A stretch of 64,000 nt of DNA, taken from the NCBI GenBank assembly GCA_964019695.1, contig OZ026519.1, positions 28,797,213-28,861,212 of the forward strand. Direction: 5' to 3'. Numbering within the stretch: the first letter of the stretch is position 1; the number at the start of each line of letters is the position of its first letter. The stretch is from Loripinus fragilis (Eukaryota; Mollusca; Bivalvia; Lucinida; Lucinidae). The notes beneath the pieces were generated by a model, which was given only the letters and a program-made list of their open reading frames with translations, was not told the DNA's origin and made no database searches. Position numbers and translations under genes: made by a program. This document shows positions 57,801-60,590 of this stretch, piece by piece.

Positions 57801-58372
57801 GAGCAATTTTGTTTATGATAGTTTCCTGAAGTTTCAAAATATGCTTAACTTTAAGCCGGCAGTATATTTCGAAAATCAATATAACTAGGAGCTTCAAATT
57901 TGGTCAGCTGATAGAAGATGATGAGTAAAATACCTGGTGAAATGTTTAATAAAAACTTATTTTATTTTTTCAAGGTATTGCCCTTTCCAAATTTTGCCAT
58001 TGAAGACTTGTAATGCAGATATCAAAATATTATGGCTAGGTGCATCATTTGGTCTGTGGATACAGTATGGATTGTAGTAAAGCTAGAGGCATCAAACTTA
58101 AGATGACCCTTGTCTTGAAAAAGAGCACCATCCTTATTGATAAACTAATGTTTGGGCGCACAGTGTTTCATAGTTTTGCATAATTTCTTGAAACATTGCA
58201 CATTAATACAACAATAACTTTTTCTAGAGGTCAATTTGATTTCATGACCGTGTCATTTTCTCATTTTCTTTTCAGTCCTACCATCCACCAACAAACAAGG
58301 ACATTCCCATTGATTTTAGAGTCTCCTTGCTGAAGAATCGCCCAAATCCATCAGGAGTTCTGCGATCAAAAT
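9798..58372 (+). CDS. Aldehyde oxidase / xanthine dehydrogenase-like gene, molybdenum-domain half (20 exons, partial at both ends)
   Basis: Molybdo-flavoenzyme of the XDH/AOX family. These enzymes hydroxylate aldehydes, purines or N-heterocycles at a molybdenum-pterin centre. Exons, each resolved by GT/AG borders and phase: 9798-9898, 11591-11755, 14063-14185, 16714-16812, 19582-19639, 23030-23182, 24094-24173, 27830-27939, 28777-28881, 35583-35661, 36568-36685, 38222-38302, 40817-40926, 42138-42251, 45554-45712, 46778-46906, 49416-49546, 52163-52294, 55011-55134, 58276-58372. The joined product follows the family order: hammerhead domain ([22 protein letters not shown]), then the Mo-binding domain ([49 protein letters not shown]). 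The 2Fe-2S and FAD domains should lie upstream, and the final GEP exon downstream. The replacements GGKE to GGKI and FRGFGG to CRSPG argue against classical XDH and for an invertebrate aldehyde-oxidase-like branch. Introns are 0.4-6.7 kb and full of transposons. Confidence 0.9.
9985..10880 (+). mobile_element. mariner-type transposon remnant
   Basis: Contains the 3' part of a mariner transposase (10527-10775). The element probably begins at 9985 (tacgagggccgattgataaa), but no matching inverted end was found on the right, so the borders are uncertain. It lies in the intron after oxidase exon 1. Confidence 0.6.
10527..10775 (+). pseudogene. mariner transposase, C-terminal fragment
   Basis: Reads [20 protein letters not shown], then [11 protein letters not shown] and [18 protein letters not shown]. 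This matches the mariner order YSPDLAPSDFHLF..l...L.G.RF.....l...........W..R..KC...dGdYvEk. The third catalytic Asp (LAPLDF) is present. The N-terminal helix-turn-helix and the first two catalytic Asp residues are missing, so it is not functional. Confidence 0.82.
10881..11590. other. Intron DNA, nothing recognised
   Basis: AT-rich stretch up to the acceptor of oxidase exon 2. Confidence 0.5.
11591..11755 (+). CDS. AOX/XDH-like exon 2
   Basis: The acceptor follows atatttacag and the donor is gtatatt. It is 55 codons, phase 0 at both ends. It reads [17 protein letters not shown], then [14 protein letters not shown] and [15 protein letters not shown]. This is the family segment R-P-x-S-x-G-x-Q-x-(F/Y)-D-T followed by WP...PK. 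It joins directly to the CTGEA of the next exon. Confidence 0.9.
11838..13110 (+). repeat. Diverged member of the same leader plus tandem units
   Basis: The leader gtgagctattgtgatagttg resembles that at 43.9 kb. From about 12700 there are three degenerate units with the shared pieces aaaggtca, aaaagtggtcattgtgcaca, catcaaattaa and caagcaaa. No gene. Confidence 0.6.
13588..13656. repeat. Palindromic repeat (family 5), diverged
   Basis: gcaaacagtgcagaccaagt at the left and cagcgtctccactgtttga at the right. The interior no longer pairs well. Confidence 0.5.
14063..14185 (+). CDS. AOX/XDH-like exon 3 (start of hammerhead domain)
   Basis: The acceptor is atttttag and the donor gtatgt. It is 41 codons, phase 0 at both ends. 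It reads [20 protein letters not shown] and continues [16 protein letters not shown]. This is the conserved sGEA.Y.dD.p...L.aafv.S..a.A.i..iD signature of the alpha/beta hammerhead domain. Confidence 0.92.
15215..15490 (-). mobile_element. Solo 3' tail of PLE subfamily B
   Basis: Read on the minus strand it runs from the paired gcttaaactgg / ttttactgacc region through accgccttgg..ggtac to the terminal ..gatccttgctg..tttcttat. It matches the 3' tail of the B copy at 20.2-21.9 kb with no coding part. It lies in the intron between oxidase exons 3 and 4. Confidence 0.75.
16009..16207 (+). mobile_element. tRNA-type SINE
   Basis: The head carries pol III-like boxes: gctcagtggttgattgc (A box) and ggtttgagtct (B box). 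A body with gttgtgtccttgaccaagac follows, then a 3' part gggacgtaaagaatgaaata before an A-rich end. Second copy at 57350-57560. Confidence 0.75.
16714..16812 (+). CDS. AOX/XDH-like exon 4 (hammerhead domain)
   Basis: The acceptor is tttcttgaag and the donor gtaaat. It is 33 codons, phase 0 at both ends. It reads [20 protein letters not shown], then [16 protein letters not shown]...l.a.DIP.g.N is the family motif. A TIR element begins only about five bases into the downstream intron (see the element at 16818-17653). Confidence 0.9.
16818..17653. mobile_element. TIR DNA element, family 3 (about 0.83 kb)
   Basis: Left end tatactgaagaaatttagaa, right end ttctaaagtccttcagtata; about 28 bases of imperfect inverted repeat with TA at the outer edge. 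It starts five bases after oxidase exon 4's donor GT begins. The interior has no transposase I can recognise. Same TIR family as the element at 60591-61637. Confidence 0.72.
17654..18234. other. Intron DNA, nothing recognised
   Basis: AT-rich; one short direct repeat, attgaatcgatttaagcc, at 18072 and 18094. Confidence 0.45.
18235..18682 (+). mobile_element. PLE subfamily B tail
   Basis: Plus-strand B tail from tctattcaatttc through gaaagggccgacctcttggc to the end tttgccatctttcttacttt. It joins directly to a subfamily A tail end at 18683. Confidence 0.75.
18683..18838 (+). mobile_element. PLE subfamily A tail end
   Basis: Starts within the A tail (gcaatcatctcgctgggcaa) and runs to the common end ggtcatattcacttac. 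It is attached head-to-tail to the B tail before it. Confidence 0.7.
19582..19639 (+). CDS. AOX/XDH-like exon 5
   Basis: The acceptor is ttgttttacag and the donor gtataat. It is 58 bases: 19 codons plus the first base of the next. It reads [19 protein letters not shown], the conserved V.y.GQpi..VvA segment. The split codon G|AT joins to the D of the next exon ([10 protein letters not shown]). Confidence 0.92.
19770..20205 (-). mobile_element. PLE subfamily A tail
   Basis: Minus-strand A tail without coding sequence, including ccagctctc..cttcaagatgattgcaa and the atgactcacagatag stretch. The extreme 3' end is degenerate. It abuts the 3' end of the subfamily B copy at 20207. Confidence 0.7.
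20207..21850 (-). mobile_element. Penelope-like element copy, subfamily B, 5' truncated
   Basis: Contains a 295-codon RT frame (20740-21627) plus about 220 bases of upstream coding similarity to 21850 ([14 protein letters not shown], catalytic Asp of motif A). One in-frame stop lies near 21780, and a 530-base 3' tail ends at 20207. It is antisense to the oxidase gene, in the intron between exons 5 and 6. Confidence 0.82.
20740..21627 (-). pseudogene. PLE-type reverse transcriptase, C-terminal 295 residues
   Basis: Reverse transcriptase of the Penelope-like superfamily, used to copy the element's RNA. Visible parts: [17 protein letters not shown] (motif B), [11 protein letters not shown] (motif C, catalytic Asp pair kept), [10 protein letters not shown] and KIYDKRDEF (the ..FLD......Y.K. 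stretch of PLE thumb regions), then [12 protein letters not shown]. It ends [11 protein letters not shown], like the longer copy at 29.3-30.7 kb. The true protein began further upstream; Met at 21627 is only the first ATG after the stop at about 21780. No GIY-YIG endonuclease is visible after the RT. Confidence 0.78.
22260..22400 (-). mobile_element. PLE subfamily B tail end fragment
   Basis: Minus-strand match to the last 140 bases of the B tail: taagaaagaaggcaaagatc, then caagaggttagccctttccc. It is truncated after ggttaccacaagg. Confidence 0.7.
23030..23182 (+). CDS. AOX/XDH-like exon 6
   Basis: The acceptor is ttattttag and the donor gttagt at 23183. It starts with the last two bases of the Asp codon and ends in phase 1. 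It reads [16 protein letters not shown], then [10 protein letters not shown] and PPVIVGNPQ. This is the D...A..AA..V.V.Y...p.i.t...Ai block of the family. The donor was chosen because CC|AG phasing with the next exon restores one continuous frame. Confidence 0.9.
23790..23905. repeat. Dispersed repeat, family 2 (inverted relative to 4.3 kb)
   Basis: ggatccagatcaggaccag, then gggtccaaaccgtaagcaaa and cgcgactagcaagg. This is the reverse complement pattern of the 4335-4460 repeat. Confidence 0.55.
24094..24173 (+). CDS. AOX/XDH-like exon 7 (catalytic Gln region)
   Basis: The acceptor is taaacacag and the donor gtaagc. It is two bases plus 26 codons. It reads [20 protein letters not shown], then FYFETM. 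This matches the family's G.Q.HFY.E, which contains the conserved Mo-site glutamine (Gln767 in bovine XDH). A foldback MITE lies 18 bases downstream of the exon. Confidence 0.9.
24192..24386. mobile_element. Foldback MITE (family 4, copy 1)
   Basis: Ends cagtaaagcctgtgtaaaac and ttttacacaggttttactg, flanked by TA. The centre is a hairpin, gcagaatgctccccttggag then cattctgc. Confidence 0.85.
25128..26978. mobile_element. 1.85 kb TIR element flanked by TA
   Basis: Left end gggtcagtcaaaaataactg (25131 on) and right end cagttatttttgactgaccc; the match continues through agagttg. TA flanks both sides (25126-25127 and 26979-26980), as in Tc1/mariner insertions. A second inverted pair lies inside: 25503-25538 against 26388-26425 (gtttcatgtttatttgaaca). 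No transposase frame is recognisable. Confidence 0.75.
27393..27655. mobile_element. Palindromic foldback element
   Basis: The core arms ttttatcgaatttattaaat and ttgataaattcaataaaa enclose agagataaaatgcgaggctt, which pairs with gccgagcattttatctct. The arms can be followed out towards ttagatattcttaa and ttaagaata. An open frame at 27350-27655 is only a product of this palindrome. Confidence 0.75.
27830..27939 (+). CDS. AOX/XDH-like exon 8
   Basis: The acceptor is ttccgttatag and the donor gtacag at 27940. It starts in phase 0 and ends in phase 2. It reads [20 protein letters not shown], then [17 protein letters not shown]. Family pattern: .c.a.P..g.l.v..sTQ......va..LgiP.nk. The acceptor was preferred over a nearer AG because only it keeps phase with the preceding FYFETM and gives the expected spacing. 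Confidence 0.88.
28605..28640. repeat. Short palindrome in intron
   Basis: tatcagacgctccagaaagt then ggcgtctgata: an 11-base stem with a short loop. Function unknown; it may be a MITE relic. Confidence 0.5.
28777..28881 (+). CDS. AOX/XDH-like exon 9 (GGGFGGK loop)
   Basis: The acceptor is gttttcaag and the donor gtaaat. It is one base, 34 codons and two bases. It reads [18 protein letters not shown], then [16 protein letters not shown]. The V.VkR.GGGFGGK molybdopterin-binding loop is intact. The residue after GGK is Ile, where classical XDH has the substrate-binding Glu (Glu802 in bovine). The next intron is about 6.7 kb and full of PLE copies. Confidence 0.95.
28960..31240 (+). mobile_element. 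Penelope-like element copy, subfamily A, best preserved
   Basis: Coding similarity begins near 28960 and runs to the stop after 30683. It is followed by a 550-base tail to tgatcatactcatttact. A single TGA at 29184-29186 interrupts an otherwise open reading frame: [19 protein letters not shown]. The 5' boundary is uncertain. It lies sense to the host gene, in the intron between exons 9 and 10, 80 bases or so after the donor. Confidence 0.85.
29292..30683 (+). CDS. PLE reverse transcriptase, 463-residue open frame
   Basis: Reverse transcriptase of a Penelope-like retroelement. Domains in order: [15 protein letters not shown] (18-33), the PLE LPK.HK motif; [14 protein letters not shown] (101-114), motif A with catalytic Asp104; [16 protein letters not shown] (187-202), motif [10 protein letters not shown] (230-238), motif C with the Asp pair; [10 protein letters not shown] and KIYDKRDDF, the thumb-side FLD...Y.KR stretch; and a basic C-terminal region ([17 protein letters not shown]). 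All catalytic residues are present. The ATG at 29292 is the first after an in-frame TGA 108 bases upstream. The reading frame before that stop ([16 protein letters not shown]) is clearly part of the same protein. No GIY-YIG endonuclease is seen on either side, so the copy is either an endonuclease-lacking type or lost its 5' part. Confidence 0.8.
   Translation: MAAKFGLFVDEDHSKLPTLYWLPKLHKRPYKSRFIANSSACTTTELSILLTSCLTAIKNHVIKYCTTVYERNGKNLFWSIKNSGEILNKLKSRGFLASGLSTYDFSTLYTTLPHNLIKEKLTELIEQTFNREGSLYLACNDKNAFFTSEQPKRYKLWSCQKMCDALHYLLDNIFIRFGSKLYRQIVGIPMGTNCAPLVADLFLFCYERDFMLSLSDNNQSDVIEAFNSTSRYLDDLLNMDNPYFEQMVGQIYPNELQLNKANSSNTEAPFLDLNLSITNGIVSSKIYDKRDDFNFEIVNFPFLDGDVPRSPSYGVYISQLIRFARVCSNVDDFNNRNLFLTAKLLKQGYRYHKIRKAFSKFYHRHSELIVKYNIGLKTLLQQGISEPIFYGDLVYKFKRIVGKPNFSDQFKKIVKRYIRVGYNLDIMRQSACLVVNPITVYSYGFLFNCTMVGRASDSMTALT
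31941..32447 (-). mobile_element. PLE subfamily A tail (minus arm of an inverted pair)
   Basis: Complete A tail in reverse: agtgagtatgaccaggaaat through cccaaggtaccatgagtaag and gcttaaatacattttactag to gatagtcagagctaaag. No RT part. Confidence 0.75.
32448..32507 (+). mobile_element. PLE subfamily A tail end (plus arm of an inverted pair)
   Basis: ggttggtctgcagtgtgtga..ggtatttcctgaccataatcactta is the terminal 60 bases of the A tail in plus orientation. It directly faces the minus tail before it. Confidence 0.7.
33026..33812 (+). mobile_element. PLE subfamily A copy, decayed and internally deleted
   Basis: Begins with cagtttatttgttttgcgag (cf. RT codons for QLIRFAR), keeps fragments of the C-terminal coding part (gtcgttggaaaacctaattttagtgatcaa) and then a shortened A tail to tgatcatactcactt. 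No usable frame. Confidence 0.75.
33927..35412 (+). mobile_element. PLE subfamily A copy, 5' truncated
   Basis: Very close at the base level to 29757-31240 of the best copy. It starts abruptly at ttggtcatgtcagaaaatgt. The RT is broken: the motif C codons read RY-stop-ND instead of RYLDD (near 34150), and further indels follow. Open pieces at 33927-34153 and 34193-34633 are parts of one former protein. The A tail is complete and has a poly-C expansion at 35109-35123. Confidence 0.85.
35583..35661 (+). CDS. AOX/XDH-like exon 10
   Basis: The acceptor is aactttacag and the donor gtaaaa. The first base completes the Arg codon AG|A. It reads [20 protein letters not shown], then YKADYQ. In XDH this is RPVR..ldRdeDm...GgRHp...Y; here LDRDEDM is replaced by LWTNMEV, as in invertebrate aldehyde oxidases. 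Confidence 0.88.
35880..36411 (+). mobile_element. 5'-truncated LINE 3' end
   Basis: Begins with a short coding remnant [15 protein letters not shown] (the HF..eC......RN pattern at the C end of CR1/L2-type LINE proteins) and runs to a stop near 36060. Then a 3' untranslated part ends in ggttgatgcgttgttaagca then caaacaaacaaacaa, a typical tail of this LINE type. Confidence 0.7.
36568..36685 (+). CDS. AOX/XDH-like exon 11
   Basis: The acceptor is tactattag and the donor gtaaca. It is 39 codons plus one base. It reads [20 protein letters not shown], then [19 protein letters not shown]. It follows the v.f...G.i.a......d.G........h.dn pattern of the Mo domain. By position, the Arg equivalent to bovine Arg880 appears to be replaced. 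Confidence 0.88.
36686..38221. other. Intron between exons 11 and 12
   Basis: No element boundary or frame with recognisable content. Confidence 0.45.
38222..38302 (+). CDS. AOX/XDH-like exon 12
   Basis: The acceptor is cttctttttcag and the donor gtgagg. It reads [20 protein letters not shown], then SCACRSPG across the next junction. CRTN.P is conserved. The following FRGFGGPQ of XDH is CRSPGSVPA here, so the Arg is kept and the substrate-stacking Phe (Phe914 in bovine) is replaced by Pro. Confidence 0.9.
38440..38690 (+). mobile_element. Solo PLE subfamily B tail
   Basis: Runs from agccgttccaaggcggtact through cttgtggtcacctg and cattgtgattttgttact to tccttgctggatttcttact. It starts near the same internal point as other solo B tails. 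Confidence 0.75.
38691..40816. other. Intron between exons 12 and 13
   Basis: Apart from the poly-G tract at 39380 nothing is recognised. Short frames here are low-complexity or random. Confidence 0.45.
39380..39411 (+). repeat. Poly-G tract
   Basis: About 30 G with one C. Other G tracts: 44584-44594, 49838-49849, 62289-62308. The minus frames that encode poly-proline here are artefacts. Confidence 0.9.
40817..40926 (+). CDS. AOX/XDH-like exon 13
   Basis: The acceptor is caattacag and the donor gtaaca. It is two bases plus 36 codons. It reads [20 protein letters not shown], then [16 protein letters not shown]. This is the .E.....iA..l..dP..iR..N.y..G helix region of the Mo domain. Confidence 0.92.
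41209..41420. mobile_element. Foldback MITE (family 4, copy 2)
   Basis: Ends agtaaagcctgtaaaaaacg and gttttacactggttttactg. The centre has gtattgcagaatgcttcctt. More diverged than the other two copies. Confidence 0.8.
42138..42251 (+). CDS. AOX/XDH-like exon 14
   Basis: The acceptor is ctttgcacag and the donor gtaagt. It is 38 codons, phase 0. It reads [20 protein letters not shown], then [18 protein letters not shown]. The T..G......C.l..v..el......R..av..FN pattern fits the family. Confidence 0.9.
42314..42541. mobile_element. Foldback MITE (family 1)
   Basis: Arms gcaagaaaacctgtctttgg and ctaaagacaggttttcttgc face each other. The interior cagtctagtctggcctgtac matches the copy near 0.9-1.06 kb. 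Confidence 0.75.
42620..43135 (-). mobile_element. 5'-truncated LINE 3' end
   Basis: A minus frame (42791-43132, 113 codons) ends [20 protein letters not shown], then [12 protein letters not shown]. This resembles the C-terminal ..R....WN.Lp..i.......FK..L stretch of CR1-like LINE proteins. Downstream it ends near cataataaataaaa (minus strand, about 42640). Confidence 0.6.
43108..43339 (+). repeat. Direct repeat of about 100 bases, two copies
   Basis: 43108-43211 and 43236-43339 share gcgcactgtttgtgcatggt and tactacatgtataattacac. gcgcactgtttgtgc is itself partly palindromic. Confidence 0.8.
43858..45365 (+). repeat. Tandem array, about 165-base unit, six or so copies
   Basis: Units repeat cttcttgtctgaaaccatta, then gagccttgatatttggtatg, tcacctagtagacctctacc and tttgttcaaattatgcccct. 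The array starts with a different leader (gagctattgtgatcattaga) and is broken by a PLE tail at 44302-44622. Confidence 0.9.
44302..44622 (-). mobile_element. Solo PLE subfamily A tail inserted in tandem repeats
   Basis: Minus-strand tail from agtaagtgagtatgatcaag to gcattttactggcgcc. It splits one unit of the 43.9-45.4 kb tandem array: ctctaccgaaaat before and aaatcaagtttgttc after. A possible short target duplication is aaat. Confidence 0.8.
45554..45712 (+). CDS. AOX/XDH-like exon 15 (GGIEMGQG motif)
   Basis: The acceptor is atattatag and the donor gtacgt. It is 53 codons, phase 0. It reads [18 protein letters not shown], then [15 protein letters not shown] and [10 protein letters not shown]. 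The DGSV...HGG.EMGQG.nTK signature is one of the strongest of the family. The conserved XDH Phe1009 segment (PFLNQAG) is shorter and different here. Confidence 0.96.
46410..46479. repeat. Palindromic 70-base repeat (family 5)
   Basis: acaaacaatgaagacattga, then tgaaatgctgcatgatgcag, catttcatcagggtctacac and tgtttgt. Other copies are at 47270-47341 and (imperfect) 13588-13656; half copies are at about 35800 and 58550. Confidence 0.75.
46535..46620 (-). mobile_element. PLE subfamily B tail end fragment
   Basis: gtaagaaagacagaaaagat..ctgacccaagataccacatg matches the last 80 bases of the B tail. Confidence 0.65.
46778..46906 (+). CDS. AOX/XDH-like exon 16
   Basis: The acceptor is taattgcag and the donor gtaata. 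It is 43 codons, phase 0. It reads [20 protein letters not shown], then [20 protein letters not shown]. Family pattern: vaQv....lgip...v.v...nT...pN..pTggS..se. A foldback MITE starts 13 bases beyond the donor. Confidence 0.92.
46920..47129. mobile_element. Foldback MITE (family 4, copy 3)
   Basis: Ends acagtaaaacctgtcttaag and cttaagacaggtttcactgt. The central hairpin is nearly identical to copy 1. It starts 13 bases past oxidase exon 16. Confidence 0.85.
47130..47195 (+). repeat. AAT-rich microsatellite
   Basis: Runs of aataat directly after the MITE copy 3. A short aataat run also precedes the MITE. Confidence 0.85.
47270..47341. repeat. Palindromic 70-base repeat (family 5)
   Basis: tagcaaacagtgaggaccca then gatgaaatgccacataatgt and agcatttcatcggggtctgc. 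It is almost a perfect inverted repeat end to end. Confidence 0.8.
47485..48428 (+). mobile_element. Two decayed PLE fragments in tandem, then an A tail
   Basis: 47485-47760 and 47765-48030 each resemble the RT C-terminal coding part (atgttcaaatgtgggtgact and taagaagattaatg regions) but are full of stops. An A tail (48030-48428) follows, ending tgatcatactcacttact. Confidence 0.65.
48430..48870 (+). mobile_element. PLE subfamily B 3' end
   Basis: Starts with the last codons of the B RT ([11 protein letters not shown] then stop) and continues through the B tail to cacctgctgggaaagggct. The final 110 bases of the tail are missing. It lies directly behind an A tail. Confidence 0.75.
49416..49546 (+). 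CDS. AOX/XDH-like exon 17
   Basis: The acceptor is tattttatag and the donor gtaagt. It is 43 codons plus two bases. It reads [20 protein letters not shown], then [20 protein letters not shown]. This is the less conserved c..l..Rl.p......tW..lv......i.Ls segment. Confidence 0.85.
49798..50397. mobile_element. piggyBac-like MITE, 600 bases, TTAA target duplication
   Basis: TTAA at 49794-49797 and 50398-50401 flank ends ccccttcactgcc and atagtgaagggg (ten matching bases, ccccttcact). Subterminal aggcaatacgc on the left mirrors gcgttgcct on the right. TTAA with C-rich ends is the piggyBac signature. No transposase. It sits in the intron after oxidase exon 17. Confidence 0.82.
50655..50697 (-). 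mobile_element. PLE subfamily A tail end fragment
   Basis: gaaaataccacaatcacaca then ctgcagaccaacccaaagca. About 43 bases of the A terminus. A weaker trace is at 51313-51365. Confidence 0.55.
51371..51890 (+). repeat. Three degenerate tandem units, about 170 bases
   Basis: Units start near 51371, 51540 and 51712 with gttgaacttagacatt or catagacattagtacg. They share cattcctttttat..caaac and ctgtaac..caa pieces. Confidence 0.65.
52163..52294 (+). CDS. AOX/XDH-like exon 18
   Basis: The acceptor is gtgttttcag and the donor gtaatt. It is one base, 43 codons and two bases. It reads [20 protein letters not shown], then [20 protein letters not shown] and CGE. The Y..YGa.csEVE.DvLTG......DI..D.G signature is intact. 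An alternative AG at 52148 would break phase. Confidence 0.94.
52994..53295 (+). repeat. Intron duplication, left copy, with an internal 101-base tandem repeat
   Basis: tactatctaccaatgctacc, then ttgtatactaatcagtta and ttaatcactaaa recur at 54798-54990. Inside, gggccaatgtggtattttgc starts at 53116 and again at 53217 (period 101). Confidence 0.88.
53297..54690. mobile_element. Palindromic Tc1-like element (1.39 kb)
   Basis: Ends cagttccattaaaacgttat and ataactttttaatggacctg; the match continues over ttcactacgcaatatttc. TA flanks both sides. Both arms hold transposase 3' sequence in opposite directions: minus strand at about 53490-53806 ([15 protein letters not shown]) and plus strand at about 54175-54436 ([17 protein letters not shown]). 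The standard Tc1 pattern is WP..SPDLNPIE. Neither arm is a full gene. Confidence 0.82.
54693..54737 (+). repeat. Duplicated acceptor and first bases of oxidase exon 19
   Basis: tatttttcgtctttttaaag then cttaaatccaaccattgaca match 54990-55034 with one change (Ala to Thr codon). The copy ends after about 23 exon bases and has no donor, so it is a decoy acceptor rather than an exon. Confidence 0.9.
54798..55034 (+). repeat. Intron/exon duplication, right copy (no Tc1 insertion)
   Basis: Repeats 52994-53195 and then runs straight into the real exon 19 acceptor. This shows the arrangement before the Tc1-like element was inserted. Confidence 0.88.
55011..55134 (+). CDS. AOX/XDH-like exon 19
   Basis: The acceptor is ctttttaaag and the donor gtaatt. 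It is one base plus 41 codons. It reads [20 protein letters not shown], then [21 protein letters not shown].NPaiDiGQ.EGgF..GlG is a family hallmark. The first roughly 23 bases and the acceptor are duplicated at 54693-54737. Confidence 0.95.
55786..56108 (+). mobile_element. Solo PLE subfamily A tail
   Basis: Begins at ttagtaccagtaaaatacat, the same internal point as the solo tail at 44.3-44.6 kb, and ends at gactaatcatactcact. It carries a short CA microsatellite at 55821-55838. Confidence 0.75.
56280..58060 (+). repeat. Degenerate tandem units, about 150 bases, interrupted
   Basis: Units share aaaacttgtaataaagatat, then ttggtcagctgatagaagat, gatgagtaga.tacctg and ttattgccctttg.aaattt. Copies are clear at about 56500-57080 and 57860-58050. 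The break at 57090-57850 includes the SINE at 57350-57560 and unclassified AT-rich DNA. Confidence 0.8.
57350..57560 (-). mobile_element. tRNA-type SINE
   Basis: On the minus strand: gcagtggctcagtgttagag (A box), gggttcgagcctc (B box), ccttgagcaagacacattta, and gggacgtaaagaatcaaata before a poly-A/AAAC tail. Same family as 16009-16207 and better preserved. It is inserted in the 56.3-58.1 kb repeat block. Confidence 0.82.
58276..58372 (+). CDS. AOX/XDH-like exon 20 (last exon found)
   Basis: The acceptor is cttttcag and the donor gtaagc. It is 32 codons plus one base. It reads [20 protein letters not shown], then [14 protein letters not shown]...DiPi.F.V.lL...pNp.gvl.SK leads directly to the catalytic GEP exon. 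I could not find that exon between here and 64000, so it probably lies further right. Confidence 0.93.
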
Positions 58373-58692
58373 GTAAGCTTAAACATGTTTACACCAATGA
58401 CATATCTGTCATGTTTAATACAATTAAGTTCAGGGGACCATTATATCAAATAAGTGTTTATAGGTTATGATTTCCAAATTATTTTGTAATTTTGTCTTGA
58501 TAATTATTTCTGTCACAGTAAAAATTATAGACTCTAATACAATAGCACATACTGTGGCATTTCATCTGAGTCATCGCTTTTGTCATATGACCTAATTTCA
58601 TTTTTTCCAAATAGCGATGGGTTAACATCAGATGGTATGTCTATAAAGGTAATTCACTTTAACGCAGCTGGCCAATTCACACTAAAACAACT

Positions 58693-58955
58693 TAGTATGA
58701 CCAGTAAATGCCACAATCACATACCACTAACCACCATAGGCACTGCAAGGAAGTGCCTCAGCACACTGACAGCCACATGGCAGCAAAACCGCTATTAAAG
58801 CAAAATAATGAGCTTGATCTCTTCCTCAGCAAGATGGTTGCATTCAGATTTACACAAAACAAAGACCCAACACAACACCCCAAAGCAACAACAAACATTG
58901 ACTAAACAACAAAGAATGGCCACCTTAGAGGACTGTAGCAGAGGCTGTCAAATAA
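58693..58955 (-). mobile_element. PLE subfamily A tail, diverged
   Basis: agtatgaccagtaaatgcca.. followed by a minus-strand A tail pattern (cagcaagatggttgcattc, ccaccttagagg). It is older than the other copies. Confidence 0.6.
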
Positions 58956-60590
58956 AATTGATGAAAGACATCGCCATGCTTGTTTACTGCAGTAATTGTT
59001 GGACCTTTGAGAATTGTTCACGTTTTATTGGAATTGTCTCCATTATGGAAAAATAAAGATTGTATAATGCCTTGCTGGCGTCTACATGCAGTTGAAATTG
59101 GTGTCCAACAACTCATCGGTTGCATTATCTATGAGACACAACAAATTTCTTTGTTTCTAATTATCTATTGTATTTACATGTTTTAACGTCCAAAACTCAC
59201 TAGAATAGCTCATAATAGCAAAACTTTAAGGCTATTTTCATTAACCAAACACCTTCAGATATCCCAAAAGCGCAAACTGATATAACCAGGGAATTTATCT
59301 ATCACAAAGCATGTCATTCTATGTTATTATAAGTAATTAGACAACGTGGGAATACTAATAATTTATACATACAAAACGCCAAATTAATTCTATATTTTGT
59401 CCACTAGATAGGACACAAAACATAACAACATATTAACAAAATAGTCGATGGTAATTAAGATCACAATCTTAACAATCAATATCAATCTCATCAATGAGGG
59501 CGAAACTAATCATTTCTGAACTATCAATGTTAATAGACATTTTTCAGTTACCGCGGACCTTAGGATTTGTAAGATGTAGCACACCTTAGGCTCAGCAGTG
59601 TAATTCAGAAACGTTTAACAACTTCATTAGTTGTAACTTGTGACTTGGTTAATTTCTTGTTAGGAAATCATACGAAGTGCTTTAATAAAGTCATCTTCAG
59701 CAAACTAATATTTTCTTTTAAAATGCTGATGTAGTGTAGTTGTGAAAATGTTGCATGCTTTTTATGTCTGCTGATTATATTAAAATGGACTCTGGACTAC
59801 TTTTATGATGGAAGCAAACATAATGAATCCAGAACAGACTGCAACTCATGCAGCGGTTTGACTCTGTTAGAGAGAAAAATTTCAACCTCCACCTCTGCAC
59901 TAGAAACCAAAATTATATTCAATATATTGAGTCTGACTGCAGATCTATAATCCAGGGGCTATGAGCTCGCTCCTGACCTGGGCCCTACTTTTGGGGAATT
60001 TGATCATGAAATAATTTTGCAATAACTAAGTCAGATTGTAACTAATTTTTAACATTTTTATAGTATGCAGGCAGAGGTTCAATAGATATTGAAACATATC
60101 AAGTGAAATTTTAGTTTGTAGGCCTGGGTCCAACCCCTTGGGTGGACTTAGGGGTGGGTCGTTGACCAAAAATCAGCTTTTCACAATATGGTATATGCAG
60201 CAAATGGTAGCAAATAGTTTGCCAGAAGGCACAACCTCTACCCTTACATTGAGCTACATTAAATCAAGGCCTCGTTACAGCTCTACTCCTAGGGAACTTT
60301 AATTGATCCGAACTGAGTTCTGCTGGTTACAGAAAGGTTGTTTTCAGTTTCTAGCATAGGTATGTGCATGAAGTACTGTTAAACCGCTTAGACAAGCTTG
60401 TCATAAAAATCTGTGGTGCCACCCCAACCCACTTCAGCAAATTAATAACATGAGGTAAAAGTTATTATACTTATTGTCTTTTCTTATTTTACTCCTTCTG
60501 AATTTCTAAGGATGATCAACTAAGCGTGTATTGAATTAAACAGTTTTAGCATTTTTGAAGGTGGGAAATAATGATTAATAATAATTATAA
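58956..60590. other. Unclassified DNA after the last exon found
   Basis: I searched for the next oxidase exon (start of the GEP motif) and did not find it. No other feature seen. Confidence 0.45.
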
